In this document: piece by piece, positions 25,475 to 34,621 of the stretch
How positions within the stretch are numbered: position 1 is the stretch's first letter
Layout: each line of letters opens with the position of its first letter
From: an uncultured bacterium
GTDB lineage: Bacteria > Bacillota > Clostridia > Christensenellales > QALW01
Assembly: GCA_905214315.1 (NCBI GenBank)
Contig: CAJMLN010000007.1
Coordinates: 1 to 64,000, forward strand
Direction: 5' to 3'
Length of the DNA stretch: 64,000 nucleotides
The notes under the pieces: generated by a model
The model's input: only the letters and a program-made list of their open reading frames with translations
Database searches by the model: none
Told to the model about the DNA's origin: nothing
Program-made: the position numbers and the translations under genes

Positions 25475-27358
25475 ATGATACTGATCGATATCAATCATTT
25501 ATCCGTGGCGATTGACGGCCGCGAGATTTTCTCCGACGCGACCTTTACCGTGCAGAAGGGGGAGTGCGTGGGGCTTACCGGCTTAAACGGCGCGGGAAAG
25601 ACTACGCTGATGCGCGTTATTTTAGGGTATCAGGAGTATACCGGCGGCACGGTTTCCGTAGCCAAAGGCTGCCGGCTGGGATATCTGGAACAGCAGCATC
25701 GGGCCGTCGGAAGTCATACTGTGCTGGAGGAGGCGCAGAAGAGCTTTGAACCCTTGTTTGCGGCGGAGGAGAAGATGCGCCGGCTGGAGGCGCAGATGGC
25801 TGCCGGAGAGGATCTGGAGGAGCTGGGAGAAAGATATCAGCGCGCCGCGGATGAATACGAGGCTTTGGGCGGCTACGGCTGGCGAAGCCAGCTGCAGGGC
25901 GTGTTAAAGGGGCTGGGGCTTGGCGAGGTTTTTTGGGATAAGCCTGTGGATACGCTTTCAGGCGGTGAAAAAACGCGGCTTGCCCTGGCGAAATTACTGC
26001 TGGAGAATAATGATGTGCTGCTGCTGGACGAGCCTACTAACCATTTGGATTTAGAGGCCGCCCAGTGGCTTACCGACTATCTTGCCCGGTTCGGCGGCAC
26101 CGTGCTGCTGATCTCCCATGACCGGTATATGATGGACAAGCTCTGTACCGGCGTGGCGCAGATTGAAAACGGCAAGCTACGCTTTTTTAAGGGAAATTAT
26201 ACGGATTACTGCCGCAAATGGGAGGAAGAACTGCGCGTTGTGCAGAATCAGTTTGACCGGCAGCAGGAGGAGATTCGGCGGCAGCGCGCGATTATTGCGC
26301 GGTTCCGGCAGTTTAACCGTGAAAAATCCATCCGTGCGGCGGAGAGCCGTGAAAAGGCCCTTGCCCGCATGGAATTGATCGATGCGCCTCAGCAGCATGA
26401 GGATATGCGTCTGCATTTTGCGTGCAGCCGCGTCTCCGGCGGCGATGTGTTTTCCATCAGGAATTTATCCAAAAGCTTTGGGCAAAAAACGCTGTTTCAA
26501 AATTTTAATGCGGATATCCGGCAGGGACAGAAGATTGTAATTCTCGGCCCTAACGGCGCGGGCAAAACAACGCTGTTAAGCATGCTTTTAGGCCTGCAGG
26601 CGCCGGAGACGGGAGAAATTCTGCGGGGAGTAAACGTTGATATCGGCTATTATGAGCAGGGCCAGAAGTCCTTTATGGGCGAGGAGACCGTTATGGACAT
26701 GGTCTGGGCGGGAAACCGCAGGCTGACGCAGACCCAGGTGCGTTCCCGCTGCGCGGCCATGCTGTTCTTCGGCGAGGATGTCTTTAAGCCCGGCAGGGTG
26801 CTTTCCGGCGGAGAACGGGCCCGCTGCGCCCTGTGCCGGCTTTCGGTTTCCGGCAGCAACACGCTGCTGCTGGATGAGCCCACCAACCATTTGGATATGG
26901 ATTCCCGCGAGGTTCTGGAGGATGCCCTGGAGCGGTTTGACGGTACCCTGATCGCTGTGTCCCACGACCGGTATTTTATCAACCGGATCGCCGATACGAT
27001 CTGGGTGGTAAAGGACGGCCGGATAGAGGTGTTCTCCGGCAGCTATGACGACTATCTTGCCGGCATCCGGAGCCGGGAGGCCGAAAGTTTGGAGACGGTA
27101 AATAAAACCCGGGCCGCCAAAGAACGCAGCAGGGAGCGCGCGGACCGGGAGGAGGAAAAGCGCAGAAGGAGCAGAGCCCGGGAGCTGGAAAAGGAGATTG
27201 CGCTCCTGGAGACCCGGAGGACGGAACTGGAAGCGCTGTTTGCCTCGGCGGAGATCTATGAACAGCCGCAAAGGCTTCTGGAGGCGCAGAAGGAATATCG
27301 CGCGGCCGAGGAAAAGCTGGATAAAGCGATGGAGGAATGGATGGAGCTAAACCCATGA
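25475..27358 (+). CDS. ABC-F family ATPase
   Basis: A soluble 627-aa protein with two ABC domains and no membrane segment. Domain 1 has GLNGAGKTT near 36, LSGGEKTRL and LLDEPTNHLD. Domain 2 has GPNGAGKTT near 360, LSGGERARC and LLDEPTNHLD. An inter-domain linker (about 230-310) is charged and Arg-rich, and the C-terminus (about 545-627) is a predicted coiled coil. ABC-F proteins act at the ribosomal E site in translation or antibiotic protection. The Arg-rich linker and coiled-coil tail fit the YdiF/Uup-like housekeeping group more than a known resistance factor. Its stop overlaps the start of rsmA. Confidence 0.9.
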   Translation: MILIDINHLSVAIDGREIFSDATFTVQKGECVGLTGLNGAGKTTLMRVILGYQEYTGGTVSVAKGCRLGYLEQQHRAVGSHTVLEEAQKSFEPLFAAEEKMRRLEAQMAAGEDLEELGERYQRAADEYEALGGYGWRSQLQGVLKGLGLGEVFWDKPVDTLSGGEKTRLALAKLLLENNDVLLLDEPTNHLDLEAAQWLTDYLARFGGTVLLISHDRYMMDKLCTGVAQIENGKLRFFKGNYTDYCRKWEEELRVVQNQFDRQQEEIRRQRAIIARFRQFNREKSIRAAESREKALARMELIDAPQQHEDMRLHFACSRVSGGDVFSIRNLSKSFGQKTLFQNFNADIRQGQKIVILGPNGAGKTTLLSMLLGLQAPETGEILRGVNVDIGYYEQGQKSFMGEETVMDMVWAGNRRLTQTQVRSRCAAMLFFGEDVFKPGRVLSGGERARCALCRLSVSGSNTLLLDEPTNHLDMDSREVLEDALERFDGTLIAVSHDRYFINRIADTIWVVKDGRIEVFSGSYDDYLAGIRSREAESLETVNKTRAAKERSRERADREEEKRRRSRARELEKEIALLETRRTELEALFASAEIYEQPQRLLEAQKEYRAAEEKLDKAMEEWMELNP

Positions 27359-28227
27359 TAGAAAAACTGACGGGAAGCGCTTTGCGGGGCATATTGGAGG
27401 ACTGCGGCTTTGCGTTTTCCAAATCCCTGGGGCAGAATTTTTTGGCGGATGAAAGAATTTTAAATAAAATTGCCGACGACGCGCTGCTTTTCCCGGAGCA
27501 GACGGTGCTGGAGATCGGCACCGGGGCCGGAACGCTGACGCGCATGTTGGCCGGCCGGGTGAAAAAAGTGGTTTCCGTAGAGGTGGACGCCGCGCTACTA
27601 CCGGTACACCGCGTTACGCTGGAGGGCTTTGAAAATATCAAGGTCATTCATGCCGATTTTTTGAAGCTGGATGTCAATCGGCTGTTTGCAGAAGAGCTGG
27701 AAGAGAATTTTGCGGTGGCAGCGAATCTGCCCTATTATATCACTACGCCGATTATCATGCGGCTGCTGGAAAGCGGCGTGCCCTTTAAAAGTATGACGGT
27801 GCTGGTGCAGCGGGAGGTTGCCCAGCGCATGGCGGCAAAGGAAAATACGCCCGAATACGGAGCGCTCAGCTGTGCGGTGCAGTATTATACAAACGCGGTT
27901 CTGTGTTCAAAAATTCCGGCCTCGTGCTTTTATCCGGCGCCGAAGGTCTCCTCACAGGTGATTCGGCTGGAAAAATTAAAGCAGCCGCCGGTTAAGGTGC
28001 AGAGCGAGCAGCTGCTCTTTCGTGTAATTCGCGCGGCTTTTGCCATGCGGCGGAAGACATTGGCCAACAATTTGATGGCGGCGTTTTCTCTTACCCGGGG
28101 GCAGGCCGAGAATGTTCTGCAGCAGTGCGGCTTAAAGCCGGATGTCCGCGGCGAGGCGTTGGGACTGCCGCAGCTGGGCGCCGTGTCCGACGCGCTGATT
28201 TCCCTTGTGCCGGCGTGCGCGGAGTAG
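27355..28227 (+). CDS. rsmA: 16S rRNA (adenine1518-N6/adenine1519-N6)-dimethyltransferase
   Basis: KsgA/RsmA, 290 aa, dimethylates two adjacent adenines in the 3' end helix of 16S rRNA during 30S maturation. Motifs: SLGQNFLADERI near 25, SAM-binding EIGTGAGTLT near 50, catalytic NLPYYITTPI near 125, and FYPAPKVSSQVIRL near 200. ATG at 27355 with GGAG eight bases upstream, overlapping the ABC-F stop (ATGA). Pairing with an ABC-F factor makes a small ribosome-related operon. Confidence 0.96.
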   Translation: MIEKLTGSALRGILEDCGFAFSKSLGQNFLADERILNKIADDALLFPEQTVLEIGTGAGTLTRMLAGRVKKVVSVEVDAALLPVHRVTLEGFENIKVIHADFLKLDVNRLFAEELEENFAVAANLPYYITTPIIMRLLESGVPFKSMTVLVQREVAQRMAAKENTPEYGALSCAVQYYTNAVLCSKIPASCFYPAPKVSSQVIRLEKLKQPPVKVQSEQLLFRVIRAAFAMRRKTLANNLMAAFSLTRGQAENVLQQCGLKPDVRGEALGLPQLGAVSDALISLVPACAE

Positions 28228-28326
28228 CTGCGGAAAAATTTTTCGGCATATAGTAATTTGTGTTTGCATGATAAAAAAGACGTGAATACTTGAAAGGGTA
28301 AAATAAAAAACAGGAGGATTACTGCA

Positions 28327-29724
28327 ATGGAGGAGAATCAGCAGGTAAAAGAATGGAAGAAAAAGCTGTTTTATCAGCCTGAGCACGGACGGAAGGCTGT
28401 CAGCGAAGAGGAGCTTGCCGCGGCGGACCGCTTTTGCGAGGGATATAAGGCGTATCTGAACCGGGCAAAAACCGAGCGGGAGGCCGTAAAGGAAGCGATA
28501 AGGCTGGCGGAAGCCGCGGGGTTTAAGCCGTTTGAAAAAAACGCGTCGTATCAATGCGGCGATCGGTGCTATGTTAATAACCGTGGAAAATCGGCCGCGT
28601 TTATCGTGTTCGGAAAGCAGGATGCCTCCTGCGGAATGCAGATCGGCGCGGCGCATATCGATTCGCCGCGGCTGGATCTTAAGCCGAATCCGCTGTATGA
28701 GGAGCTGGAGCTGGCACTTCTGAAAACGCACTATTACGGCGGCATCCGCAAATATCAGTGGACGGTAATGCCCCTGGCGCTGCACGGCGTCTTTGCCAAA
28801 AAGGACGGCAGCGTTGTAGAGGTAAGCATCGGCGAGAAGGAAGAGGAGCCCTGCTTTGTGATTAACGATCTTCTGCCGCATCTGGCGCAGGAGCAGAACA
28901 AGCGCACGCTTACCGAGGGCATTAAGGGCGAGGAACTCAATGTTTTGGTGGGCAGCCATCCGTTTAAAAGCGATGCGGGCAGCGAGCTGGTCAAGCTGAA
29001 TATCCTTTCCATCTTGTTTGAAAAATACGGGGTTACCGAAAGCGATTTTCTCTCCGCGGAGCTGGAGCTTGTGCCGGCGTATCCGGCAAGGGATATCGGC
29101 TTTGACCGTTCAATGATCGGCGCCTACGGGCACGACGACCGGGTATGCGCATATCCTGCGCTGATGGCCTGTCTGGAGGCAAAGGAACCTGAAAAAACAA
29201 TTATCTGTGTTTTGGCCGATAAGGAAGAAACCGGCTCGGACGGCAATACGGGCTTGAACTCACAGTTCCTTGCGTATGTGATTGCAGATATTGCGCGGAT
29301 GCAGGGAGTGGAGCCGGACGACGCCAAGCGGGCCTCCCGCTGTCTTTCGGCGGACGTAAATGCGGCGGTGGATCCTACGTTTCAGGACGTTTCGGAAAAG
29401 CGCAACGCGTCGTTTTTAAACTATGGCGTGGTTATTACCAAATATACCGGCTCCCGCGGCAAGGGCGGCACCAGCGACGCTTCGGCCGAGTATATGGGAC
29501 AGGTGCGCGCCATGCTGGATAGAGCCGGCGTGCTCTGGCAGATCGGGGAACTGGGAAAAGTGGATGCAGGCGGCGGCGGAACGGTGGCAAAGTATATTGC
29601 CAACCTTGGCATCGATGTGGTGGACGTCGGCGTGCCGGTGCTTTCCATGCACGCGCCGTTTGAAACCGTGGCCAAGCTGGACGTGTTCATGGCCTACCGC
29701 GCGATGCAGGCGTTTTTTGCATAA
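28327..29724 (+). CDS. M18 family aminopeptidase
   Basis: A 465-aa zinc aminopeptidase of the M18 (aspartyl aminopeptidase/ApeA) family that trims N-terminal residues from peptides in the cytoplasm. Metal and catalytic residues are recognisable: AAHIDSPRLDLKP (His and Asp), ADKEETGSDGNTG (the Glu pair and Asp), SADVNAAVDP, and the final HAPFETVAKLDVF (His). ATG follows an AGGAGG. Single gene ended by a strong terminator. Confidence 0.93.
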   Translation: MEENQQVKEWKKKLFYQPEHGRKAVSEEELAAADRFCEGYKAYLNRAKTEREAVKEAIRLAEAAGFKPFEKNASYQCGDRCYVNNRGKSAAFIVFGKQDASCGMQIGAAHIDSPRLDLKPNPLYEELELALLKTHYYGGIRKYQWTVMPLALHGVFAKKDGSVVEVSIGEKEEEPCFVINDLLPHLAQEQNKRTLTEGIKGEELNVLVGSHPFKSDAGSELVKLNILSILFEKYGVTESDFLSAELELVPAYPARDIGFDRSMIGAYGHDDRVCAYPALMACLEAKEPEKTIICVLADKEETGSDGNTGLNSQFLAYVIADIARMQGVEPDDAKRASRCLSADVNAAVDPTFQDVSEKRNASFLNYGVVITKYTGSRGKGGTSDASAEYMGQVRAMLDRAGVLWQIGELGKVDAGGGGTVAKYIANLGIDVVDVGVPVLSMHAPFETVAKLDVFMAYRAMQAFFA

Positions 29725-29730
29725 AACCGC

Positions 29731-29768
29731 GGCCTGATTCGTCGGAAAACGGAGATCAGGCCTTTTTT
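29731..29768 (+). terminator. Terminator after the M18 aminopeptidase gene
   Basis: GGCCTGAT / ATCAGGCC with a 16-base loop followed by TTTTTT. Confidence 0.88.
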
Positions 29769-29778
29769 CAGGAAGGGT

Positions 29779-29808
29779 TTGACGGGCGCCTGACAATGGT
29801 AGTATAAT
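29779..29808 (+). promoter_or_regulatory. Promoter of the PII-like/antiporter operon
   Basis: TTGACG (29779-29784), 18 bases, TATAAT (29803-29808), about 30 bases before the start codon. Confidence 0.75.
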
Positions 29809-29837
29809 GAAGAAAAAATAAACGGGGGGCGGATATC

Positions 29838-30170
29838 ATGCAGCTTTTGGTCGTTACGTTAGATGATTCCGAGGAGTTTTTAAAAACACTTTCTCGGCTG
29901 AAGGAAGACGGGCTGAACGGGATTGTAATTCCCACCACCAGCCTGAAGCACGCGCTGATACATTCAGAGGTTGACGCCGCGCCGATTTTCGGCAGCATCA
30001 GCAAGCTGGTTACGCAGGATTATGAGTGCAACCATACGCTTTTGATGCTTGTGGATGAGGAAGAGCTTGAAGATGCCAAAAAAATTGTACGCGGCATTAC
30101 CAAGGGCCTGCGGAAAAAAGGCGTTATGTTCGCTTTGCCCGTTTCTTTCTGGGAAGGACTGGATAACTGA
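29838..30170 (+). CDS. Small PII-like putative regulator of the adjacent antiporter
   Basis: A 110-aa soluble protein. Predicted order beta-alpha-beta-beta-alpha-beta: LLVVTLDD, a helix, GLNGIVIPTTS, a variable loop, HTLLMLVDE, EDAKKIVRGITKGLR, then GVMFALPV. This ferredoxin-like pattern and length resemble PII-like signalling proteins, which sit next to and gate transporters. It shares a promoter with the cation/proton antiporter gene that begins six bases after its stop. The nucleotide-binding residues of classical GlnB are not obvious, so the fold and ligand are inference. Confidence 0.55.
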   Translation: MQLLVVTLDDSEEFLKTLSRLKEDGLNGIVIPTTSLKHALIHSEVDAAPIFGSISKLVTQDYECNHTLLMLVDEEELEDAKKIVRGITKGLRKKGVMFALPVSFWEGLDN

Positions 30171-30176
30171 ATTACC

Positions 30177-31418
30177 ATGGACAATACACTTTTAAGCATC
30201 TTCTTTATTCTGGCCGCGGGCCTGCTTCTTTCGCGCGTGGTAAAGCTGGTGAATTTGCCCAATGTTACCGGGTATTTATTTGCCGGCCTGCTGATCGGGC
30301 CCTTTGTGGGGCGTTTGGTAACCAAAGAAACGCTGGATTCTTTTGGCGTTATCACCAATGTGGCGCTGGGCTTTGTGGCGTTTTCCATCGGCGGCGAGTT
30401 CAAGCTGCAGCATATTAAGCAGATCGGCGCCAGAGCCATCTGCATTACGTTTTTTGAGGCGGTAGGCGCCGTTGTTATGGTAATGCTGGGGCTTACGCTG
30501 GTGCATTTCCTTGTTGGCGGCGAGGCGGCTCCCACGCCGCTTATCCTGGTGCTGGGCGCTATTGCGGCGGCCACGGCGCCGGCGGCAACCCTGATGGTTG
30601 TGCGGCAGTATAAGGCCAGGGGACCCGTTACCGACGCGCTGCTGCCTGTGGTGGCGCTGGACGATGCGATCGGTCTGATGATTTTTGCCGTGTGTATTGC
30701 CCTGGCCAAGGTGTTTGCCAAGGATGCCTCTGCCGTTACCTTTTATTCGGTGGCGGCGGTGCCTCTGCTGGAAATTCTGATTTCCCTGGCTCTGGGCGGT
30801 GTCATCGGCGCGGCGCTCTCCCTTTGCATGAGATTTTTTAAATCGCGCGCCAACCGCCTTTCACTGATGCTGGCCGCGGTGCTGCTGGGAATTGCTCTTA
30901 CGGAGCTTATCAGCAGCTGGCTGCCGCTGTCGTCTCTTTTGGTATGTATGATGATCGGCGCGGTGTTTGCCAATATGCGGCAGGATTCCGTTCAGATCCT
31001 TGAGGGGATCGAGCGCTGGACGCCGCCGCTGTTTATGATGTTTTTTGTGATTTCCGGCGCAACCCTTCAGCTGGACATGCTGCCCCAGGTGGGAATTGTG
31101 GGCGTGGTGTACATCGTGTTTCGGGCAATAGGCAAATATATTGGCGCGCGTATCGGCGCTGCGGCGGTAAAAGCGCAGGAAAATATCCGCAGGTATCTCG
31201 GCCTGGCGCTGGTGCCGCAGGCGGGCGTGGCCATCGGTATGGCGGTATCGGTGGCGGCCGATCCGCAGATGGCGCCCTATGCGGACAGGATTGTTACCGT
31301 GGTGCTGTGCGCTACGCTGGTGTATGAGCTGATAGGTCCTGTGCTGACAAAGATCGCTTTGACCCGCGCGGGGGAAATTGAAAAAAAGAAAAAAGATATT
31401 GCTGAAAAAACAGCGTAA
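30177..31418 (+). CDS. Cation/proton antiporter, CPA2 family
   Basis: A 413-aa membrane protein with about 12 transmembrane segments in the Na+/H+ exchanger (CPA2/KefB-type) fold. It has GYLFAGLLIGPFVG near 38, the conserved ion-site region ALDDAIGLMIF near 160 (paired Asp), and GLALVPQAGVAIGM late in the protein. No C-terminal RCK (TrkA-N) domain is present, so regulation may come from the small PII-like protein encoded just upstream. It would exchange Na+ or K+ for protons. A short leader separates it from argS downstream. Confidence 0.87.
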   Translation: MDNTLLSIFFILAAGLLLSRVVKLVNLPNVTGYLFAGLLIGPFVGRLVTKETLDSFGVITNVALGFVAFSIGGEFKLQHIKQIGARAICITFFEAVGAVVMVMLGLTLVHFLVGGEAAPTPLILVLGAIAAATAPAATLMVVRQYKARGPVTDALLPVVALDDAIGLMIFAVCIALAKVFAKDASAVTFYSVAAVPLLEILISLALGGVIGAALSLCMRFFKSRANRLSLMLAAVLLGIALTELISSWLPLSSLLVCMMIGAVFANMRQDSVQILEGIERWTPPLFMMFFVISGATLQLDMLPQVGIVGVVYIVFRAIGKYIGARIGAAAVKAQENIRRYLGLALVPQAGVAIGMAVSVAADPQMAPYADRIVTVVLCATLVYELIGPVLTKIALTRAGEIEKKKKDIAEKTA

Positions 31419-31432
31419 AGGATAGAGAACAT

Positions 31433-33121
31433 ATGGATTTTAAAAAAGAACTGGCCGGGCTGATTGCGCAGAATGCGGGCATCACGCCCGAGGAATGTAT
31501 GGAGTATATGGAGATTCCGCCCCAGAAGGAAATGGGGGATTTTGCCTTCCCCTGCTTTAAGCTGGCAAAAATTCTGCGCAAGGCGCCGCCGGTCATTGCC
31601 GGGGAGCTGAAGGAAACGCTTTCGCTTCCGGCGTTTGTTTCCGATTGCCGCGTGCAGGGGGGATATCTGAATTTCTTTATAGATCCGGCCCGGAGAGCCG
31701 AGGCTGTGCTGCGGGAAATTGACGCTGCGGGAGAGGCTTACGGCGCTTCTGATGCGGGACGGGGGAAGACGGTATGTATGGATTATTCCTCCATCAACAT
31801 TGCCAAGCGCTGTCATATCGGTCATTTGACGACTACGGTGCTGGGAAATTCCCTGGCCAAGATCTATCGCTTTTTAGGGTATCAGGTGGTTTCTATCAAC
31901 CATCTGGGCGATTGGGGTACCCAGTTCGGCAAGCTGCTTTGCGCTTTTTTCTACTGGGGCGACAGGACGGAAATTGAGCGGAAGGGCGTTGATGCACTGA
32001 TTGCGCTCTATGTCCGCTTTGAGAAGGAAGCCGATGAAGCCATGCAGGAGGAAGCCCGGGCCTGGTTTAAAAAGATAGAGGATGACGATCCTGAAGCGCT
32101 GAAGCTGTTCTCCTGGTTTAAGGAGATCACGTTAAAGGATGTAGCCCGCATTTATGAAATGCTGGACGTTCATTTTGATTCTTATGCCGGCGAGAGCTTT
32201 TATAAGGATAAATGCGACGCGGTAATCCAGGAGCTGCGCGAGAAAAAACTGCTGGAGTTTTCCGAGGGCGCCTATGTGGTGAAGCTGGATGAATTTGATA
32301 TGCCGCCGTGTATTCTGTTAAAATCCGACGGCGCGTCCATCTATGCTACGCGGGATATGGCCGCGGCGTTTTACCGCAAAAAGACGTATAACTTTGATAA
32401 ATGCCTGTATATTGTAGCTTACCAGCAGAATCTTCATTTTAAACAGGTGTTTAAGGTGATTGAGCTTATGGGATATCCCTGGGCCAAAGACTTGGTTCAC
32501 GTACCCTTTGGCATGGTCAGCTTTGAGGGGGAGACCCTTTCCACGCGCAAGGGGCATGTGGTATATTTAGACGAGGTACTGGAGCGCGCCTGTGAAAAAG
32601 CGCTGGATATTATCGATGAAAAAAATCCCGGCCTCCCTGATAAGCAGAAGGTAGCGCGGCAGGTGGGGATCGGCGCGGTGGTGTTCTATGATTTGTTTTC
32701 CAGCAGGATTAAGGATGTGGACTTCTGGTGGGACAGAGCCCTGAATTTTGAGGGAGAGACGGGGCCGTACGTACAGTATGCGCATACGCGGTGCTGTTCG
32801 GTTATGGCTAAGGCGCCGGCCTGCCAGGTGCAGAAGGCGGATTTTTCCGCCCTGAAGGACGAGGCCTCCAGAGAGCTGATTGCAAAATTGGAATCGTTTC
32901 CCGCGGTTGTGGCCGAAGCGGCCGAAAAGTACGAGCCTTCGGTTATTACCCGCTACAGCGCGGCATTGGCGCAGTGCTATAATAAATTCTATTTTGAAAA
33001 CCGGATTCTCAGCGAAGCAGAGCCCGTGCTGCAGGCACGGCTGCTGGTGACGAAATGTACGCGGGATGTTTTGAAAACCGCGCTCGGTCTTTTGGGAATT
33101 GCCGCGCCGGAGAAAATGTAA
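31433..33121 (+). CDS. argS: Arginyl-tRNA synthetase
   Basis: Charges tRNA-Arg, 562 aa, class I. An N-terminal additional domain (about 1-105) precedes the Rossmann fold with HIGHL near 125. The class signature that follows is LSTRKGHVV (KMSKS equivalent) near 366, and a DALR-type anticodon-binding domain ends the protein (NKFYFENRIL). The sequence before HIGH reads SSINIAKRC, where the usual form is SSPNIAKPF. Positioned 14 bases after the antiporter gene. Terminator hairpins follow. Confidence 0.95.
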   Translation: MDFKKELAGLIAQNAGITPEECMEYMEIPPQKEMGDFAFPCFKLAKILRKAPPVIAGELKETLSLPAFVSDCRVQGGYLNFFIDPARRAEAVLREIDAAGEAYGASDAGRGKTVCMDYSSINIAKRCHIGHLTTTVLGNSLAKIYRFLGYQVVSINHLGDWGTQFGKLLCAFFYWGDRTEIERKGVDALIALYVRFEKEADEAMQEEARAWFKKIEDDDPEALKLFSWFKEITLKDVARIYEMLDVHFDSYAGESFYKDKCDAVIQELREKKLLEFSEGAYVVKLDEFDMPPCILLKSDGASIYATRDMAAAFYRKKTYNFDKCLYIVAYQQNLHFKQVFKVIELMGYPWAKDLVHVPFGMVSFEGETLSTRKGHVVYLDEVLERACEKALDIIDEKNPGLPDKQKVARQVGIGAVVFYDLFSSRIKDVDFWWDRALNFEGETGPYVQYAHTRCCSVMAKAPACQVQKADFSALKDEASRELIAKLESFPAVVAEAAEKYEPSVITRYSAALAQCYNKFYFENRILSEAEPVLQARLLVTKCTRDVLKTALGLLGIAAPEKM

Positions 33122-33134
33122 CGGCAAAAAAATA

Positions 33135-33212
33135 CGTCCGTATTTCTGCCTGCAGGCAGGAATACGAACGTTGCGGTTGGGCAGCGATAAATTTTATCGC
33201 TGCTTTTCTTTT
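33135..33212 (+). terminator. Tandem hairpins ending argS, overlapping the rnfB stop
   Basis: A long stem, CGTATTTCTGCC / GGCAGGAATACG (33139-33166), is followed by GCAGCGATAAA / TTTATCGCTGC (33181-33203) and a T-rich tail to 33212. The second hairpin contains the stop codon of the convergent rnfB gene (TTA at 33194-33196). Confidence 0.75.
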
Positions 33213-34021
33213 TGGTGCTGCCGCAGCGTGATAAGATCAATACATTTTACCGGGCATGCCTCATGGCATTTTCCGCAGCCGATGCATTTGGTATAGTCCA
33301 CACGCGCTACGTTGTTTTCCACCGTAACGGCACCGTGTTCGCAGGCTTTTACGCAGCGCATGCAGCCGAGACAGCCCGTTTTGCATTGCTTGCGTGTACT
33401 GGCGCCTTTATCCCGGTTTTTGCAAAGCACCGCCGCCTGGGGGGTGTTTAAGGGCAGCAGGGTAATCAGCCCCTTGGGGCAGGCGGCAATACATTTTTTA
33501 CATGCCCGGCATTTTTCGGGGTTCACTCTGGCCACGCCGCCGCAGATAAAAATAGCCTCGTAGGGGCAGGCGGCAAGGCAGTCGCCAAATCCCAGGCAGC
33601 CGTATACGCAAGCCTTCTGCCCGCCGAAGAGCTGCGCGGCCGTTTTGCAGGAGGGAATGCCGCTGTAGTGCAGCTTGTATTCGGCGCTTGCCCGGTCGCC
33701 CTGGCACAGGACGACGGCGGCCATGGGAATAATCTTTCCGGCGTCTTTTCCTAATAGCCTGCCGATTTCTTCCGCTGCCGCCGCGCCGCCGGGCGCGCAG
33801 AGCGAAAGCTCCTTTGTTTTACCCTCGGCCAGCGCGGCGGCGTATCCGTCGCAGCCGGAAAAACCGCAGGCGCCGCAGTTGGCACCGGGCAGGCAGGCGC
33901 GGATGGCTTCCGCCTTTTCGTTCCCGGGCACGGCAAAAAAGAGGGAGGCCACCGCCAAGCCCAGTCCGGTGATCAGTCCGATGGCGGCTACCAGCAGTAC
34001 GGCAAAGAGAATTTCATTCAT
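33194..34021 (-). CDS. rnfB: Rnf complex subunit B, ferredoxin-type Fe-S protein
   Basis: A 275-aa electron-entry subunit of the Rnf complex, which couples ferredoxin oxidation and NAD+ reduction to ion pumping. One N-terminal transmembrane helix (about 4-30) is followed by the RnfB-specific cluster CGACGFSGC with a fourth Cys near 76. Four further ferredoxin-like Cys clusters follow (CLGFGDCLAACP, CRACKKCIAACP, CLGCMRCVKACE, CIGCGKCHEACP). Last gene of the operon; its stop lies within the argS terminator hairpin. Confidence 0.95.
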   Translation of the reverse strand: MNEILFAVLLVAAIGLITGLGLAVASLFFAVPGNEKAEAIRACLPGANCGACGFSGCDGYAAALAEGKTKELSLCAPGGAAAAEEIGRLLGKDAGKIIPMAAVVLCQGDRASAEYKLHYSGIPSCKTAAQLFGGQKACVYGCLGFGDCLAACPYEAIFICGGVARVNPEKCRACKKCIAACPKGLITLLPLNTPQAAVLCKNRDKGASTRKQCKTGCLGCMRCVKACEHGAVTVENNVARVDYTKCIGCGKCHEACPVKCIDLITLRQHQKEKQR

Positions 34022-34033
34022 AGCCCTTCCTCC

Positions 34034-34621
34034 TTATCCCAACAGGTTTTCAATAATGCCGGAAAAACCCGTAAAGGAAACCGACACCAGTGATGCGGCA
34101 ATCAGCGTGATGGGCAGCCCCTGCAGGAATTTGGGAATCTCACAGGTTTCTAATTTTCCGCGCACGCCGGCGAACATGACCATGGCCAGCATAAAACCAA
34201 GGCCCGCGCCTACCGAGGAGAACATGGCCTCGGCAAAGGTATAGCCCTCTTGTACGTTTAAAAGCACTACGCCTAAAACCGCGCAGTTGGTGGTAATCAG
34301 CGGCAGATAGATGCCCAGGGCGTTATAGAGCGGCGGCATGTATTTTTTCAGCAGAATTTCCACCAGCTGCACCAGCGCGGCAATTACTAAGATAAATACG
34401 ATGGTTTGCAGATAGGCGTAAGTTTGACCTAAAAGATATTCGTTGATGGGCCAGCACACGGCCGTGGAAAAGGCCATAACGAAGAGCACCGCCGCGCTCA
34501 TCCCCAGCGCGGTGTGCAGCTTTTTGGAAACGCCCAGAAAGGGACAGATGCCTAAAAACTGCGAGAGCACAAAGTTTTTTGTTAAAATTGCCGTAAGCAA
34601 TATGGAGAATAACGCCGTCAT
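34034..34621 (-). CDS. rnfA: Rnf complex subunit A
   Basis: A 195-aa integral membrane subunit with six transmembrane helices. It has NFVLSQFLGICPFLGVSK near the N-terminus and LPLITTNCAVLGV near residue 105. The Cys of each half (CPFLG, TNCAV) coordinate the [2Fe-2S] cluster shared by RnfA and RnfE. Starts four bases inside the end of rnfE (ATGA overlap) and is followed by rnfB 12 bases later. Confidence 0.95.
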   Translation of the reverse strand: MTALFSILLTAILTKNFVLSQFLGICPFLGVSKKLHTALGMSAAVLFVMAFSTAVCWPINEYLLGQTYAYLQTIVFILVIAALVQLVEILLKKYMPPLYNALGIYLPLITTNCAVLGVVLLNVQEGYTFAEAMFSSVGAGLGFMLAMVMFAGVRGKLETCEIPKFLQGLPITLIAASLVSVSFTGFSGIIENLLG

